Assembly (NCBI GenBank): GCA_016165875.1
Contig: JABBOT010000014.1
Coordinates: forward strand, 15,668,931-15,732,930
From: Acanthopleura granulata
Taxonomy: Eukaryota; Mollusca; Polyplacophora; Chitonida; Chitonidae
Direction of reading: 5' to 3'
DNA: 64,000 bases
Below the pieces are notes generated by a model. The model had not been told where the DNA came from. It ran no database searches and worked only from the letters and a program-made list of their open reading frames with translations. Each line of letters opens with the position of its first letter. Positions within the stretch are counted from its first letter, which is position 1. Below, piece by piece: positions 23,111 through 34,789 of the stretch. The position numbers and the translations under genes are program-made.

Positions 23111-24450
23111 TCAATGTTCAACAGGGGCGCAGTGTCCTCCTTCCGTCATATCTGGACAATCAAGAAGGTCAGCACGAGGTCGCCCTGCTCGAAAAGACCT
23201 TCTACCCACTCTTGGCGAACATAGGCGCCAACGTGTGTTTCGTGTTTACTGATAAGCCGATGGTCATGCCAAACGTCTTTTACACCGTCTGTACTCTTAA
23301 CAAAGAAGTGTTCCAACCTTTGGGTGTTAAACAGCAACTGAATGAAGCTACTGAGCTCGTGCGGCTGAAATTCGCCAAAAAGAGTGATGTTACCCTTTTG
23401 TTAGATTTAGCTGATATCCTGGGATTCTCAAACACAAGAGAACCCATGTGTGGAATAAATGAAAGAGACACACCACCCAAATTGATGCCTCACAAAGAAA
23501 TATTTGTCCACCTAGATGAGGTCAGCGCGTCCGAAAACATCGCCGCAGTGTCTACCAGTAATGCAAGTGGCTCTACTCTTCTGAGGGCAGTCCCGGTATA
23601 CCAGAAAGACATGAACTCCGGAAGGTCGGCGGCATTTCCCAATCCGCAGTACAAAAAAACTGTTGGCTGGCTTCGTACCGGGGCTTACTGTAAAACTATT
23701 AAACCATAGCGGCCAACCTATAGATACAACATACTTACGCGTAATTTTAGACATTCGCCGGCGTGATGGACCCAGTGGTGTCTAGTTGGACTAGCTTAGA
23801 CTTATCGAATCTCGTCGATCTCGAGGGTTTCGAGCGGCAATGGGCCTTTCAATTCCGAGAAGGTGTTTATTCACGAAAAGAAGGTGCAGTTGGGAAAATC
23901 CGAAGGATCACCGAAGTTACATGAGCTCGGCGATGTGGATATCGGAGCCCCGAATGCGCTTCTGGTTCTCTCTGATAATCCTGAAAATAGGGCCTGTCGT
24001 CTCGTTAAATCGGATGAACCCAAAAAGGACATTGATCTGGCTGTGACCGTGGTCCTGGTGCACACAATAAGGGGTGGTGTTGTTCACAGGGTTTTTAATG
24101 GCGCTACAACTTACCTCTCGTACAAGGCAATGGGAGATGAATTTCATATGAGAATAACGCCGGAAGGGGGCCATATGATCGGAGAAAGTTAAAAAACAAC
24201 ATCTTAACTCGATATCAACTCACAACTTCCTATTGGTTCCCCCGGTTAACATAATCATTCTGGATATTATGTTGGGTCATAATTCAGACAAGCCACTCCA
24301 CATTCCACATCCTTCGTGGCTTGAAGATCGGATGGCTGAAAGAGCAAGTCGGTAAAAGCATAACTATCGTCGTAAAAATACTTCCAAGATCTAATAGGAT
24401 TGAGACGACGTTAGACAATGTCGTGGACACTGCGCCACAAACGGTGCCGG
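23044..24450 (+). pseudogene. element gene D, unknown, conserved in all copies
   Basis: The first part is open for 221 residues (23044-23709), with segments SVLLPSYLDNQEGQHEVALL, ANVCFVFTDKP and LLDLADILGFSN. It continues after a break in 23863-24192 and, by comparison with element 3 (63575-63299), to about 24450 (GWLKEQVGKSITIVVKILP). The pattern of an early EVAL-type strand, a YTV-x-L segment and a D-x-LGF segment recurs at 57786-59215. I recall similar unnamed proteins near Polinton-type polymerases but cannot name the family. Beta-rich by eye; a virion protein is a reasonable inference. Confidence 0.55.
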
Positions 24451-24800
24451 TGGAAGGCGCTACCATAGTTCGCGGCCTTCTCAATCGGGTGAGTAAATTT
24501 GTAAGCCGGTGCCTGTCCGTTAAATGTAAGAAACACAATGAAATTCGCTTAATGGCTGAGAGTAAGCTTAATACCATCACCGACACATCTCTACAGCGCT
24601 GATTGACGGTAAGCTTTAGGATACGGAGTTTCGGTTAATATTCGGTGAAGTAAAAAAATACCGAGAAATGAAACAACAGATTCGAGTGGGCATAGCACAT
24701 AACTTGATTTCATTAGACAAGGAAACGAAAGAAGAGTTAGTGCAGCAGGGAGAGAAAGAGGCACGAGCGACACTCATGACAAAACTATCCACCAACTGAA
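24450..24800 (+). pseudogene. element gene E, membrane protein, C-terminal half
   Basis: Homologous to 59300-59945 and, inverted, to 63225-62580. The retained part starts at VSKFVSRCLSVKCKKHNEIR and continues through a helical, charged region (EFRLIFGEVKKYREMKQQI) to KEARATLMTKLSTN. The N-terminal hydrophobic segments seen in the other copies have been deleted, and a frameshift with a stop lies at about 24600. Same strand as gene D. Confidence 0.6.
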
Positions 24801-25329
24801 CTTCTTGAGAGAGACTGGGATTCCGGAGTTCGTTATACTTGTAGTATTACTCGCAAGTGGTCTATAAAATGTGTCCATTGCCCTTATCCAATATACTCAT
24901 TGTGACCTCAGTTGGAGTCAGGTGGGGTGTAGCTCTATATATTTACTGTACAACGCCATAGAAGACCTGACATAGGAAATGTCCATACAGAGCGTTAAAA
25001 GAAATGATCTACTTGAGTCGGATCAACCAGACTTCGACTGAGAAGACTGATACATTGAAGTGAACAAATTTCAAACCCTAGGTGACTCCGACGAGGGAGT
25101 TCTATAGGTTTTGAATTTTGTGTGCTTTGCCCTGCCACACAAAATGTGTCAGGCCACACAAAACTTGTCCCGCTCTCCCCGGCGAGTCGGTTGTCGCTGT
25201 GTGTCATACCCATACTGAATTCAGTCAGCTGTATCGGATATAGAGCCCAGTGTAATCTAACTGTGTCAAGTGGTCTCGCCAGCTATGTAAATAGTCTAAC
25301 GGTGTCTAGTGGCTTCCACGCGAGCTATT

Positions 25330-25505
25330 TACATCGTAGAAGTAGGGCAGCCCAGGGAGGCGCCGTCGGAGGAATGCCCCTTTTTCGGCTTGCGCTAGGC
25401 GTGATCCAACTGGCAGCCAACCGACTCGAGTTTCTCCCGCATCTGGGCGAAGCGCATCTTCACGAAGTTCGAGATCAAGCTGGCCTGTCCGGAGCTGTTG
25501 TTATA
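25330..25505 (-). other. conserved sub-terminal ORF G remnant
   Basis: The minus strand reads NSSGQASLISNFVKMRF onward, with one in-frame stop. The same peptide region is open at 61281-61465 in element 3. It lies just inside the right terminal repeat in both, so it is a conserved sub-terminal gene or cis-acting sequence. Function unknown. Confidence 0.45.
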
Positions 25506-25581
25506 AGTGTTGATCTTGTGGTAACACGCCTTGATCCTCGTATCTGGACTGTCGTCAGCCGTCGCGCCGTCGGCCGTCTCG

Positions 25582-25819
25582 CGAGCTATGTTGTGTTTCT
25601 GTTCGGTCTCTACCAGAGATTGGTCGGCCTATGGCAATTATCTCCGAATGTGAACGGGCGTCTGTGTACATAAACAATCTCCAAATATTTATGAATGTGG
25701 ACGCGCTTCGGCCTACATAAACAATCGCCAGGTATCTGCGTAGCTGGACACCATATGGCTTGATGTGCCTGCAAACTGAATACCCGCTAGGGACCGTGCA
25801 GGGGTTGAGCGGCTCTCAG
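25582..25819 (-). repeat. right terminal inverted repeat, element 1
   Basis: Reverse complement of the left repeat with moderate divergence. The outer edge carries GAGCGGCTCTCAG. Divergence between the two ends suggests an old insertion. Confidence 0.85.
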
Positions 25820-25829
25820 GGGGGGTTGG

Positions 25830-27159
25830 CTGCCATAAACAGCGGTAAGAAGTTCACCGTAAAATGTGTATCATGTGGTAAACAAATGCATTACTGGTCT
25901 AATTTACTTTGACCTTATTGTGTGCGCTTAATAAAGGACCCCTTAAAACTAGATGGGAAGTCGTCATCCGGTGTTACAGGAGTGAGGTTAAAATCTACTT
26001 GAATCTGAAGTACAATTGGTATGCTATGTATCTATGAAACGTTGGAGTGGTGTGACTAATACTTTTTGTGTATCAGAAAGGAAACGTAAGGTGAAACGCA
26101 GATTTCCTTATTTTAGGGCGTTTTGCTGAGGGAATCCCAGTTCATAATAAAGATGTCATTATGTGAATCATTTGTGCGTCTTTAATGTCAAGCTGGAGGG
26201 CTCTAATATATTGCGAAGTATGATGCTGGTTAAGGCAATTATATTTTTGTAAATGCCAAACTGAAATTTTTCTAGGGCCACTGAAACTGCATATTCTCCA
26301 GAGCAGTTCATGACTTGCAGATCCTTGTTTTTATAGTACAGCCGTAATTATCGCGGCTATTATTACAGTTAGCATTATAGAGTTCAAGAGTTCGATCCTC
26401 AGGTGTGTGTACAGGTCTTTTTTTAGTAACATGAGTTACGGAGTCAATGATTAAGTCAGGAAAGATATAAGTCTTATTTCTTTGCATTTTACAAACCTAC
26501 ATATTAGGTGTATTTCCAACTGTAATGAATATGCATGGTACATATATGGTACATACATCCAATGAAAGATCAGTGCAGCCAAAAATATACAAGTGGTGTC
26601 CAAGTTATCTACGCGCAAATACGTTACGGGCCAGCATATCGAATAGTTACATGTGGACAGAGTCAACTACGTATGTTTATAAGTTCACCGTAATAAAAAT
26701 TCTGCTAAGCTCGAGACAAAACTTCTTTTAAATTGAACTTATAGATCTGACTGGAAGAGATTTCAGTGGACAAATTATTGCGCAAAAAGACATGGTGGAC
26801 GTTCATGCTTAGTAACGAATATTTTTGTTATTGTTGGCCAATGGCAAGGCACGACTTGTTATATAAGAACTTCAGTTGCATATCGGGGAGGTCATTGCGT
26901 TTTTCTGCAATAGGGGTTGGGGGTTGGGCGCCATTTCACATCTGGTTGCAAGGGATCGTTTGCTCAGAGTTTTGGTGGGATTGCCGTTTTCTGTTTTTCA
27001 AAATTGATGTCTCAAAATAGACGGAGATCACACGAGGCGCCTGTTAGAAAGTAGTCACTGACAATGGTCAATTTGTAACCAGTAATCCAAAGTGTAAAAC
27101 ATGTATATGAATAAGTTGTTATTATTTGACTTACACACGCTGCTCTATTAACACGCATG
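25830..27159. other. intergenic, no gene seen
   Basis: AT-rich host DNA. GAGTTCGATCCTC at about 26391 resembles a Pol III B box but has no partner A box. Confidence 0.4.
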
Positions 27160-27248
27160 GTTTGTCCCATCAAAATACTGGTTGCCCTCGAATAAGTGAA
27201 ATATCTTGAGTATGTCGTAAATACATAAATCAATCAATAAATAAATAA
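27160..27248 (+). mobile_element. SINE tail fragment
   Basis: The last part of the SINE family (AATAAGTGAAATATCTTGAG) with an (AAAT)n end; the core is only faint. Confidence 0.6.
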
Positions 27249-27674
27249 AAGGTAAGTGTTAAATTGTCAACCTTTTCTAAGCGGCAAACTGAATAACATG
27301 TTAAATATTATAAAATATGATTCCCAACATTTAAAATATCTCTATACGTTTACTTATTGTTCAAAAATTGTAACATATGTTAGGTTACAATATTGTTAAG
27401 ATATATTATTTGCAGGACAATGTCTAAGTGTTAATTTGGCCTATGTCAAATTTGTAACACTTAAGAAAATGGTACCTCAGGATTACACATGATTTTCCAC
27501 TCACACCACTGTCAAAATCTTTGACTTAACATTAATAGGGTTATGTAGAAATACGGCTTGAACATAGGTTACTAATATACTTTCAACAGCTTCTTCCTTA
27601 AGAACTTTCACATTATCTATAAAGAACATTTTAACCGATATAATTGAACCCTGATTTTGTTTTTAACTTTTAAA

Positions 27675-27958
27675 ATGAATTTATGTCCGTTTAGGGCAAT
27701 CTTACAATTAGAAATACCGGTTCCCAAAACAGTTTTCCTGTAGAATTGGGAACATATGTTGTAGGAGAAAAGCTTTAATGCTCTCATGCACTTGAATATG
27801 CTGATTATTCTCTCAAATGAATTTATGTCGGTTTAGGGCTATCTTACAATTAGAAATACCAGTTCCCAAACCAGTTTTCCAGTAGGATTGGGAACATATG
27901 TTGTAGGAGAAAAGCTTTAATGCTCTCATGCACTTGAATAAGCTGATTATTCTCATTA
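27675..27958. repeat. two-unit 142-bp tandem repeat
   Basis: ATGAATTTATGTC starts at 27675 and again at 27817. The units differ at only a few positions and end with GCTGATTATTCTC. Confidence 0.85.
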
Positions 27959-28479
27959 ATAATTTGTTACACGTAGAAAAAAATTCCCAAAGCCACTGTC
28001 GTCTTGCACAAGCTCAGACTCTTCAGCGCAATTATGAAAATAGCCCACGTATAAATATATGATGTCATTCGACCAAGCAACTGACTGACTTAGAGACAGA
28101 TGAAGCCAGTTACAATGCCGCTTGTAGCGTCTTAAACAACGCCTCTTATATAATCGTATCCAATAATTATTTTATGAATTTTTAAAAATATTCTGTTTAA
28201 AATAGTACAGAAAACCCCTTTCGAAATGGACTCTAAGCAGTCGTACACATGTATCGAAGCAAACTGAAGCAATCTTTCTTTCAAGTTTCTACCAAGTACA
28301 TTCTAGGCATCATGTACTTTAACTTTGCAAAATAGACTTTGGCTGCGGCAGCGAACGGTATAATTGCAAGTAGCACACACTTCCCCGAGGCAGTACTTTA
28401 CATATCAACCTAAAAATAAGACAATAAAATGTGCTACGTCACGTCGTCAACATTCCTTCAATGGAAAGATTAGATTGCA

Positions 28480-28750
28480 AACTATGGCACCCCCTGGTGT
28501 TGGAATAGGAAACTATGTGCATCATGTGATAGCCAGCATGAAGTTTGTTTACTTGACTAAATTTGAAGCCTGTATATGTAGCATTAATGGAAATGCAGAG
28601 TAGACAGTTATTCAGACAGTTACTCGTAGACGCGCCTCCTAGTATTGAAATTGGGAACTACGTGCATCAGGTGATAGCCCCTACGCAATCTGTTTAAGAG
28701 ACTAATTTTGAAGGTTGCATGTTTAGTATAAGGGAGATACAGAGTAGAGA
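28480..28750. repeat. two-unit degenerate tandem repeat
   Basis: AACTATGTGCATCATGTGATAGCC at about 28511 recurs as a diverged copy near 28656, with similar flanks. No convincing coding frame. Confidence 0.5.
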
Positions 28751-28759
28751 GTTATTCAG

Positions 28760-29569
28760 GTATATAAGATATATTGAGATATATGGTAGCGAAATTTGGA
28801 CCTCGAGTAATACACCTTTCGGCAATGTACATTACTTGGGTAGGTCTACCATATTTTTTCACCTAGTGCTAAATAAATTTTCAAAATTCGGGGCTAAAAC
28901 GATCATACATATCGGAAAATGATGCCGTCATCTATATTTAAAGTCGTAAAGAGTATACTTTTGCGGGTAATTTACTCACTTTAACGATATTGACCCTGTG
29001 GGGGGTCAGCAGGCTGCACAGATGGCGCTGTTTTGTGACAGCACAAATGGTGCTGTTTTGATATAAACAGCCGACGTATAAATTCCGTCCAGTAACCGGT
29101 TGATTCCATTACAGCTGTAGCCCTACTTGTAGATGTACTGAGACTGCAATTTGATTAATTCATTGCTCGTTTCACTCAAGCTTAATTATTTCGACGAAAA
29201 AAATTCGAAATGTCGATTCTAAACTATTTCTCTTTAAAATCACGTTCAGAAATTCGGCAGAATCCATCTCCTCCGGCATGCCCTCAATGCGGTGACAGTC
29301 ACAAATGAGAAAATTCGATCTTTTCTGGGGAATATTACTCTCACAACTCATTCTTAGGCACTCCGATAATCTTAGTAAAACATTACAAAGTCCAAATTTG
29401 TCAGCAACATCAGGTCAAGAAATTGCTTCTTTAACCCTTAAAGCCTCTAACAAAATAGGATAAAACCGAAATTTTGACCTATTTTACGAGAAGATTCTCC
29501 AAAACGCAAAATCACTTGACTTAGAAGATCCTTAGAAGACCCCGTAAAGAAGACGCAATCACGATACGA
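28760..29569. other. intergenic, no gene seen
   Basis: AT-rich sequence without supported features. Confidence 0.4.
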
Positions 29570-30120
29570 AATTGGCGAAGAGGCAGGGCATTTCCCTCAG
29601 ATGAGAGGCCCACAGGCAACAGTACTTTGATGTTCTTGATCGTATCTTTAATGCAGTTCAAGGCAGGTTTCCGACAACATAGAAATGTTCAGGATCTGCT
29701 TCTGAATGCCTGCAATAATAAAGAGTACACATCAGATTTTGATAAAGAGAGACTAAGTCTTCAGTTAAGATACACTTTCTGTAAAATTTGCTCAACGGGA
29801 AGACTCGCCTGTTCATTTGAAGTCTGATTTTCCATTTTTCTGATATGTCACACCATGAGAGAATCTTTTTCTCCGAGGTTTGCATTGTATTTCGTCTGAT
29901 CCTTGTTACGTCAGCGACAAATGCAACAAGCCAAAGGTCTTTCTCTGCTCTGCGTAGGCTAAAAACATACCTGCTGTCCACCATGACACAGTCTAGGTTA
30001 AATGACCTCATGGTTTTGCATTTTCATAAGGATTATACAGACAACATTGGTATCAAAACTGCAGTCAGTCAGTTCGTTGAACTCTCCGACTATAGGCAAT
30101 CAATCTTTGGAAAGTACTAA
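29570..30120 (+). pseudogene. hAT transposase C-terminal relic
   Basis: The frame at 29845-30120 ends with the hAT dimerisation domain: TSATNATSQRSFSALRRLKT followed by MTQSRLNDLMVLHFHKD. Upstream, YFDVLDRIFNAVQGRF (about 29620-29670) is also typical of hAT/ZMYM1-like transposases, but stops separate it from the C-terminal part. No zinc finger, catalytic DDE part or terminal repeats are seen, so this is a 5'-truncated fossil. It ends about 345 bp before the clusterin-like relic. Confidence 0.75.
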
Positions 30121-30464
30121 TAGCCTAAATTGATCGGCAGGCAATGTCAGTTCTCCGGCTCGTCCTGTCTTTTCAATATGCTACATTACTATTATATAGT
30201 TGGTTTCGTGGGCAGCAGCCCGCACGCCAAGCTTCAAAATATAGTAGGCTTACCACAACGTCATAGCCATATATACGCGGTGGAACTTATTGACTTGATA
30301 CGCACTTGGACTAAAAAAAAACACATAATCTCTATTTATCTATACGTGCTGGAGAATTTTTCTTCACTCTTGCTCTGCTTCTGTTTCTTTTTCAATTTAT
30401 TTTGTATTAATATATTCAAAACAGCTATTTGGGTTTTCATGGATATTTTTCCTTTCGTTTCCAG

Positions 30465-31002
30465 TGTAGTGGTCAGCCTGAGCCATAAAACTACCTGACC
30501 CTGTCTGCGGCCATTTCCCGTACAGACCAGCTGATTGAGGTGGGCCACGCTTTCGTCGGTGAGTCAAAGATGAAAAAACATGTATGTTCTATTTTAAGAA
30601 GTATTGGTACTCTAATAATTTAATTAATAGGCATAAACTTGTTATCGCAGTAGCGAGGACAGCCATTAGAAAAATCAATGTTAAGTTTAAAGTAAATAAT
30701 TTTTTATTGTATTTTTTATTGTATTTTATTATATTTATTATAACATCTAATGTAACATATTATGACGTGTTTAAAATATTTATCATTTATATTTACAGAC
30801 AAAACTCAACCCTACTGTTTGGCAGGACAACGGCTATCTGGACGTGCCGATTGACTACGGAATGACCATCGCCAATGTCTCATTGGCCTCCAGTAAACTT
30901 TGGTCGCTCAAGGCGTGTTTAACGAGCTGCAAACAAGCACCTAATTACACGACTGATCATTTGTTTTCAGGGACACATATAGGTACACCTGTGGTACTTT
31001 GA
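30465..31002 (+). pseudogene. third clusterin-like copy, last two exons
   Basis: Exon 5 equivalent: 30465 to about 30556 after a strong TTCGTTTCCAG acceptor. It has a stop in the expected phase and a frameshift, yet NYLTLSAAISRTDQLIEVGH aligns with the intact gene's exon 5. Exon 6 equivalent: 30799-31002 after TTTACAG, open for 67 residues. LNPTVWQDNGYLDVPIDYG followed by IANVS parallels FNPTAISNGAYTDVVVKFG and VANYT of the intact gene, including the glycosylation site. The terminal 30 residues are unrelated. No exons 1-4 are recognisable upstream to 25.8 kb. Confidence 0.6.
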
Positions 31003-31370
31003 TTTGTGAAACCAATTTTTGATATTGTTGCTCCGCTGGACATTTTTAGAACACTGTACGTGCTGATTTGCATGCAACCTTGGCTAAGGACAACGTGGCC
31101 AGTATAGAAACAATAGTAGGCGATAAATTTGATATGTGTACATTATAATTAGCTATGATATGTACTGTGCCTGAAATTGTATAATCAAATCCGCTGATGT
31201 GTTATGGTTGATATGTGTAAATTGAAGCTATGCGTTTACTTTTGATATACATGTATGTATTTGTTAAGTTGTACCCTGTTAAGCGACAAGTGTAAACTAC
31301 AGATTTTTCTATTATTTAGTCATATTTGTAAAGATGTGTTTCGCTACTTGCCGCTACACTGCATAATGTT

Positions 31371-31850
31371 GTAAGTTACCGATAAACACATCCTTGTATT
31401 GAGCTGTGTGCTCTGTGCCAAACACTGTAATATATTTATTTATTTATTTATTTCATTGATGTTTTACGTCGTACTCAAGAATATTTCACTTATACGACGG
31501 CGTCCAGCCTTATGATAGGAGGAAACCGGTCAGAGCCCCACGGAAATGCACGACCATCCGCAGGTTACTGGCAGACCTTCCCACGTTTGTTGCCAGATTG
31601 GAAGCCAACATGTTAACAGGTAACTATAATGTGCTCTGTAATATGTTCTAAGTTACATGTTAGTAGATGACTATAATGTGTCGTATGCTACGTGCCAAAC
31701 AATGTAATGTGTTGTAAGTTACATGTTAACAGGTGACTATAATGTGCCATATGCTATGTGGCAAACACTGTAATACGTTGTAAGTTTTTGTTGTATATCG
31801 ACAAACCTTGTATCGGACTGTACGGTGTTGAAAGAAAAGTAAAAAGTCAA
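31371..31850. repeat. ~65-bp tandem repeat split by a SINE
   Basis: Units with GTAAGTTACATGTTAACAGG, GACTATAATGTG and CAAACACTGTAATA recur at about 31371, 31620, 31655 and 31720. The SINE at 31431-31600 interrupts the first unit. Confidence 0.65.
31431..31600 (-). mobile_element. tRNA-derived SINE, head missing
   Basis: (TTTA)n, then TTTTACGTCGTACTCAAGAA, core and the GGCAGACCTTCCCACG module; it stops before the tRNA head. Confidence 0.8.
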
Positions 31851-32225
31851 TAAAAAATATTAAATGTTGGAAACCAAACAAGTCTATATGTGCCCCACTG
31901 TTCGGATAACTCAAAGACTGACTACCCAGTTTGCGATTTGCGGTTAACTGATGACTGCCAGTCGTCGCAGAAAAACTAACTGATTTCTGTCTGCAATGAT
32001 CAGTGCTAGTCATGGGCACTTTCGACCCATTACTACACCTCCGCCTTTAACGAATATTGATGTAGCGTTTATTATATTTTTGTTTACATTGAATTACAAT
32101 GAACAATGTGTAAGTAAATTATTGATAAACTTATCAATAAACTTTTATCTTAACTCAGGTATTGTGTATTAGCTTTCTTTCCAATCGTAGATCTGCGCAA
32201 TACATCAAGTGAGTTTCAGTATTTA

Positions 32226-32430
32226 TTAATTCATTTATTTGATTGGAGCTTTACGGCGCAGTCAAGACTATTTCACTCATACGACGGCGGCAGGCAATAT
32301 GGTGGGAGGGAATCGGGCAGAGCCCGGGGAAAAGGCACGACCATCCACAGGTTTGTGATAGACCTCCTCACATAGGCCCCACCCACACCCCCTCCCCACA
32401 CCCCACACCCCCCACCCCCCACGACCGGAA
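32226..32430 (-). mobile_element. SINE fragment plus C-rich simple repeat
   Basis: Tail and core in reverse orientation to about 32372. They are followed by a CCCAC/CACCCC low-complexity run to about 32425 where the tRNA head would be. Confidence 0.7.
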
Positions 32431-33507
32431 AGGAAGTCCGAGTGGCTTTTGCTTATATAAGTTTATATGACATTGTTCGGCTTTATACCAGGGAAAATGA
32501 GACACGCCTGGCTCTGTTTGGTTAAATGCACATGGAGCTAAATAAATATACAGAATTCTTGTCCTTAAATTAAACACAGGCCTGCGCGTCGGTTGGTGAA
32601 CATGGGAGATAAATTTGGCGATATTCGTAATCATCTAACAACAGCAAAGGTAGATACTTTCTAAAGATGCAACTGACAGATCGACGGCAACACCCAATCC
32701 GGTTTTGTATCAGGCAAGCTCAATAACATGTATTTCACTGAGAAATTGCGTAACCATACTTTGCTCTAATGTAATCTAATCCTTCGGTGGAAGGCCTTAT
32801 CTGTTTACAAAGCCATCAGGGTGACAACGTCAATCTCAAGATTGCACGCTAGCTTTTCATTTATTTATCGTAGTCTATCGGATAGTATGAAAAATTGGCC
32901 CTCAAGTGTTATTGCGCAACACATGAACTTCAAGCCCTTTGGTTACTCTGATTGATTCCATTAATCAGCAGATATATTTTTTATTATTTAATTGGTATTT
33001 TGTCGTATGCTACTCAAGATAAAGATAATACTCAAGATACTAAATATAACAAGATCGACAATCATGTTCAACAATACATGTAGGTAGTTACTGCATTTCA
33101 TGTATATATGAAGCATGTATATACCAACAGCGAACATTATTTTGTTGAGGTAATACTCAAATCTGTGTATGGGCTTCAGGCTTGGCTATCTTGACATCTG
33201 AATGCCATTCATAGGTCGTGCCGCAAAGGAAATTAACTACCTCAGTGTGCGCTGATGTATAAGAATGTGTAATGGTATGCACTTCTGACCTTTACAGCGA
33301 ACATGTATTACCCGTCTGGAGATAGAAAATGGCACAGCTCCCTTGAATATATTAGTATTTTTAAATGTCATTTAGATTGTGGATTCTGTATAGGTTGCGT
33401 GCAATACGAGTCACAGCCTCCCTCAAAACGAGGTGCCACCATGATGACAGACAACTAGAGTGGATAACAATACACATGCTGTTATGAAATTCACTTTTCG
33501 ACTGCAA
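32431..33507. other. intergenic, no gene seen
   Basis: AT-rich; a very worn SINE tail may lie at about 32977-33025. Confidence 0.4.
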
Positions 33508-33782
33508 ATGGTGCCTCCGTGGCCGACGGGTGTAGACGGATAGTACAGCGTAATGACCACGTTGCCTCTCACCAATGCGATCCCTATGAGTTTATGTCCA
33601 GCTCATGCTGGCTTCCTATCCAGTTGCACGCGTGAAGGTCCGCCAGCGACTTGCGGATGATCGTGGGTTTCCCCCTGACTCTGCGCGGTTTCCTCTCACC
33701 ATAATGCTGGTCGACATCATAAAAGTGAAATATTTTTGAGCGTGACATAAATCACCAATTAAATAAATAAACAAATAAATAA
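33508..33782 (+). mobile_element. tRNA-derived SINE, full but diverged
   Basis: Head GGTGCCTCCGTGGCC, B-box-like region, core CGGTTTCCTCTCACCATAAT and tail are all present, with many substitutions. Confidence 0.85.
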
Positions 33783-33903
33783 TATAACGTATAAACTATT
33801 TAAGAAGCTTACTTATATATGTATCAAAAACGAATAGTTGGGACTATGAATATTAATAATGCCTATGCATTCAGGGATTCGGTTACAAAAATTAAAATTT
33901 AGG

Positions 33904-34185
33904 AGGGGCCTCCGTGGCTCCGTGGCTCTGTCGGTTAGCGCGCTATCGCAGCACAATGATCCGAAGCCTCCCACCAGTGCGGCCGCTGTGAGTTCAAGAC
34001 CAACTCATGCTGGCTTCCTCTCCGGCCGTACGTGGGAAGGTCTGCCAGCAACCTGCGGATGGTCATGGGTTTCCCCCGGGCTCTGCCCTGTTTCCTCCCA
34101 CTATAATGGTGGCCGCCGTCGTATAAATGAAAAATATTCTTGAGTACGGCGTGAAACACCAAACAAATAAATAAATAAATAAATA
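33904..34185 (+). mobile_element. tRNA-derived SINE, full length
   Basis: Well-preserved copy. The head carries a short duplication (CCGTGGCTCCGTGGCT) just before the A-box-like region. AATTTAG at both edges may be the target-site duplication. Confidence 0.9.
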
Positions 34186-34488
34186 TAATTTAGAATACGC
34201 TCTTAACTTTGTTTCTTGCCTTCTAGTGACAATGGCATTTTATTCATTTTCCGTTTATCCAAATAACGGTATACATGTATATACAAACTACTGTTTCATA
34301 AATACACATGGGCCCATTGTTCAACATGTTAGATGTCAATATTCTGAGAACCAATCGGTAGGAACAATCCATGCTTCCAGATGGCACCCTCATCTTCTTG
34401 ACTAATTAAGTGTTGTTCGATATGTCCTTGATCTTTTTAAGTAAATAACAAAATTTGTTTTCCTGTACCTCTCACTTCTTCTTATTAG

Positions 34489-34680
34489 CGGACAAGTCGT
34501 CAAAGGACAGAGAAATCTCCACAGCATGGCTGTATATCTTTGCCCAGTGTCTGCGCGAGATTATTGATAGGGCGCTACCCGACAGCGTTAGCTTTACCGC
34601 CCACAGGACGGACGCACTGTGGCGACAGACAAATCAACGATCACCTGACCATTATTGCACGCAAAGCCTGATTTTGATGT
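34489..34680 (+). CDS. isolated exon candidate
   Basis: A pyrimidine-rich acceptor (CTCACTTCTTCTTATTAG) precedes a frame reading DKSSKDREISTAWLYIF that stays open well beyond. A related peptide, REMSTAWQYF, follows another acceptor at 52566. No donor or partner exons could be assigned and no family is recognised. Confidence 0.25.
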
Positions 34681-34789
34681 TATCATACAGACTAGATAAA
34701 TATCCGTTCATGTGTCAGTCCTATCATTTTAAACAAAATTCACGTTGGGATGCGGGATTTCACGTTATATAAACTCTATCACAACCATC

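Larger units (their letters stand above)
17527..25819 (+). mobile_element. Polinton/Maverick-like element 1 (decayed)
   Basis: An 8.3-kb, GC-richer unit is bounded by terminal inverted repeats (17527-17766 and 25582-25819). It contains a fragmented protein-primed family-B DNA polymerase on the plus strand, then two minus-strand genes, then plus-strand genes, which is compatible with the mixed-strand layout of Polintons/adintoviruses. I could not recognise an RVE integrase, adenain-type protease or hexon capsid gene, and a packaging ATPase is at best a faint trace. It is shorter than the 15-20 kb usual for the family, and every longer gene is frameshifted, so it is an inactive, probably internally deleted copy. 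No target-site duplication is visible. Confidence 0.75.

Noticed and set aside
17527..25819. Retroviral-type integrase or reverse transcriptase in the element
   Set aside because: No HHCC, DDE or YxDD arrangement was found in any frame I could follow.
26380..26410. Pol III B-box-like sequence
   Set aside because: No A box or terminator is nearby and no SINE body follows.
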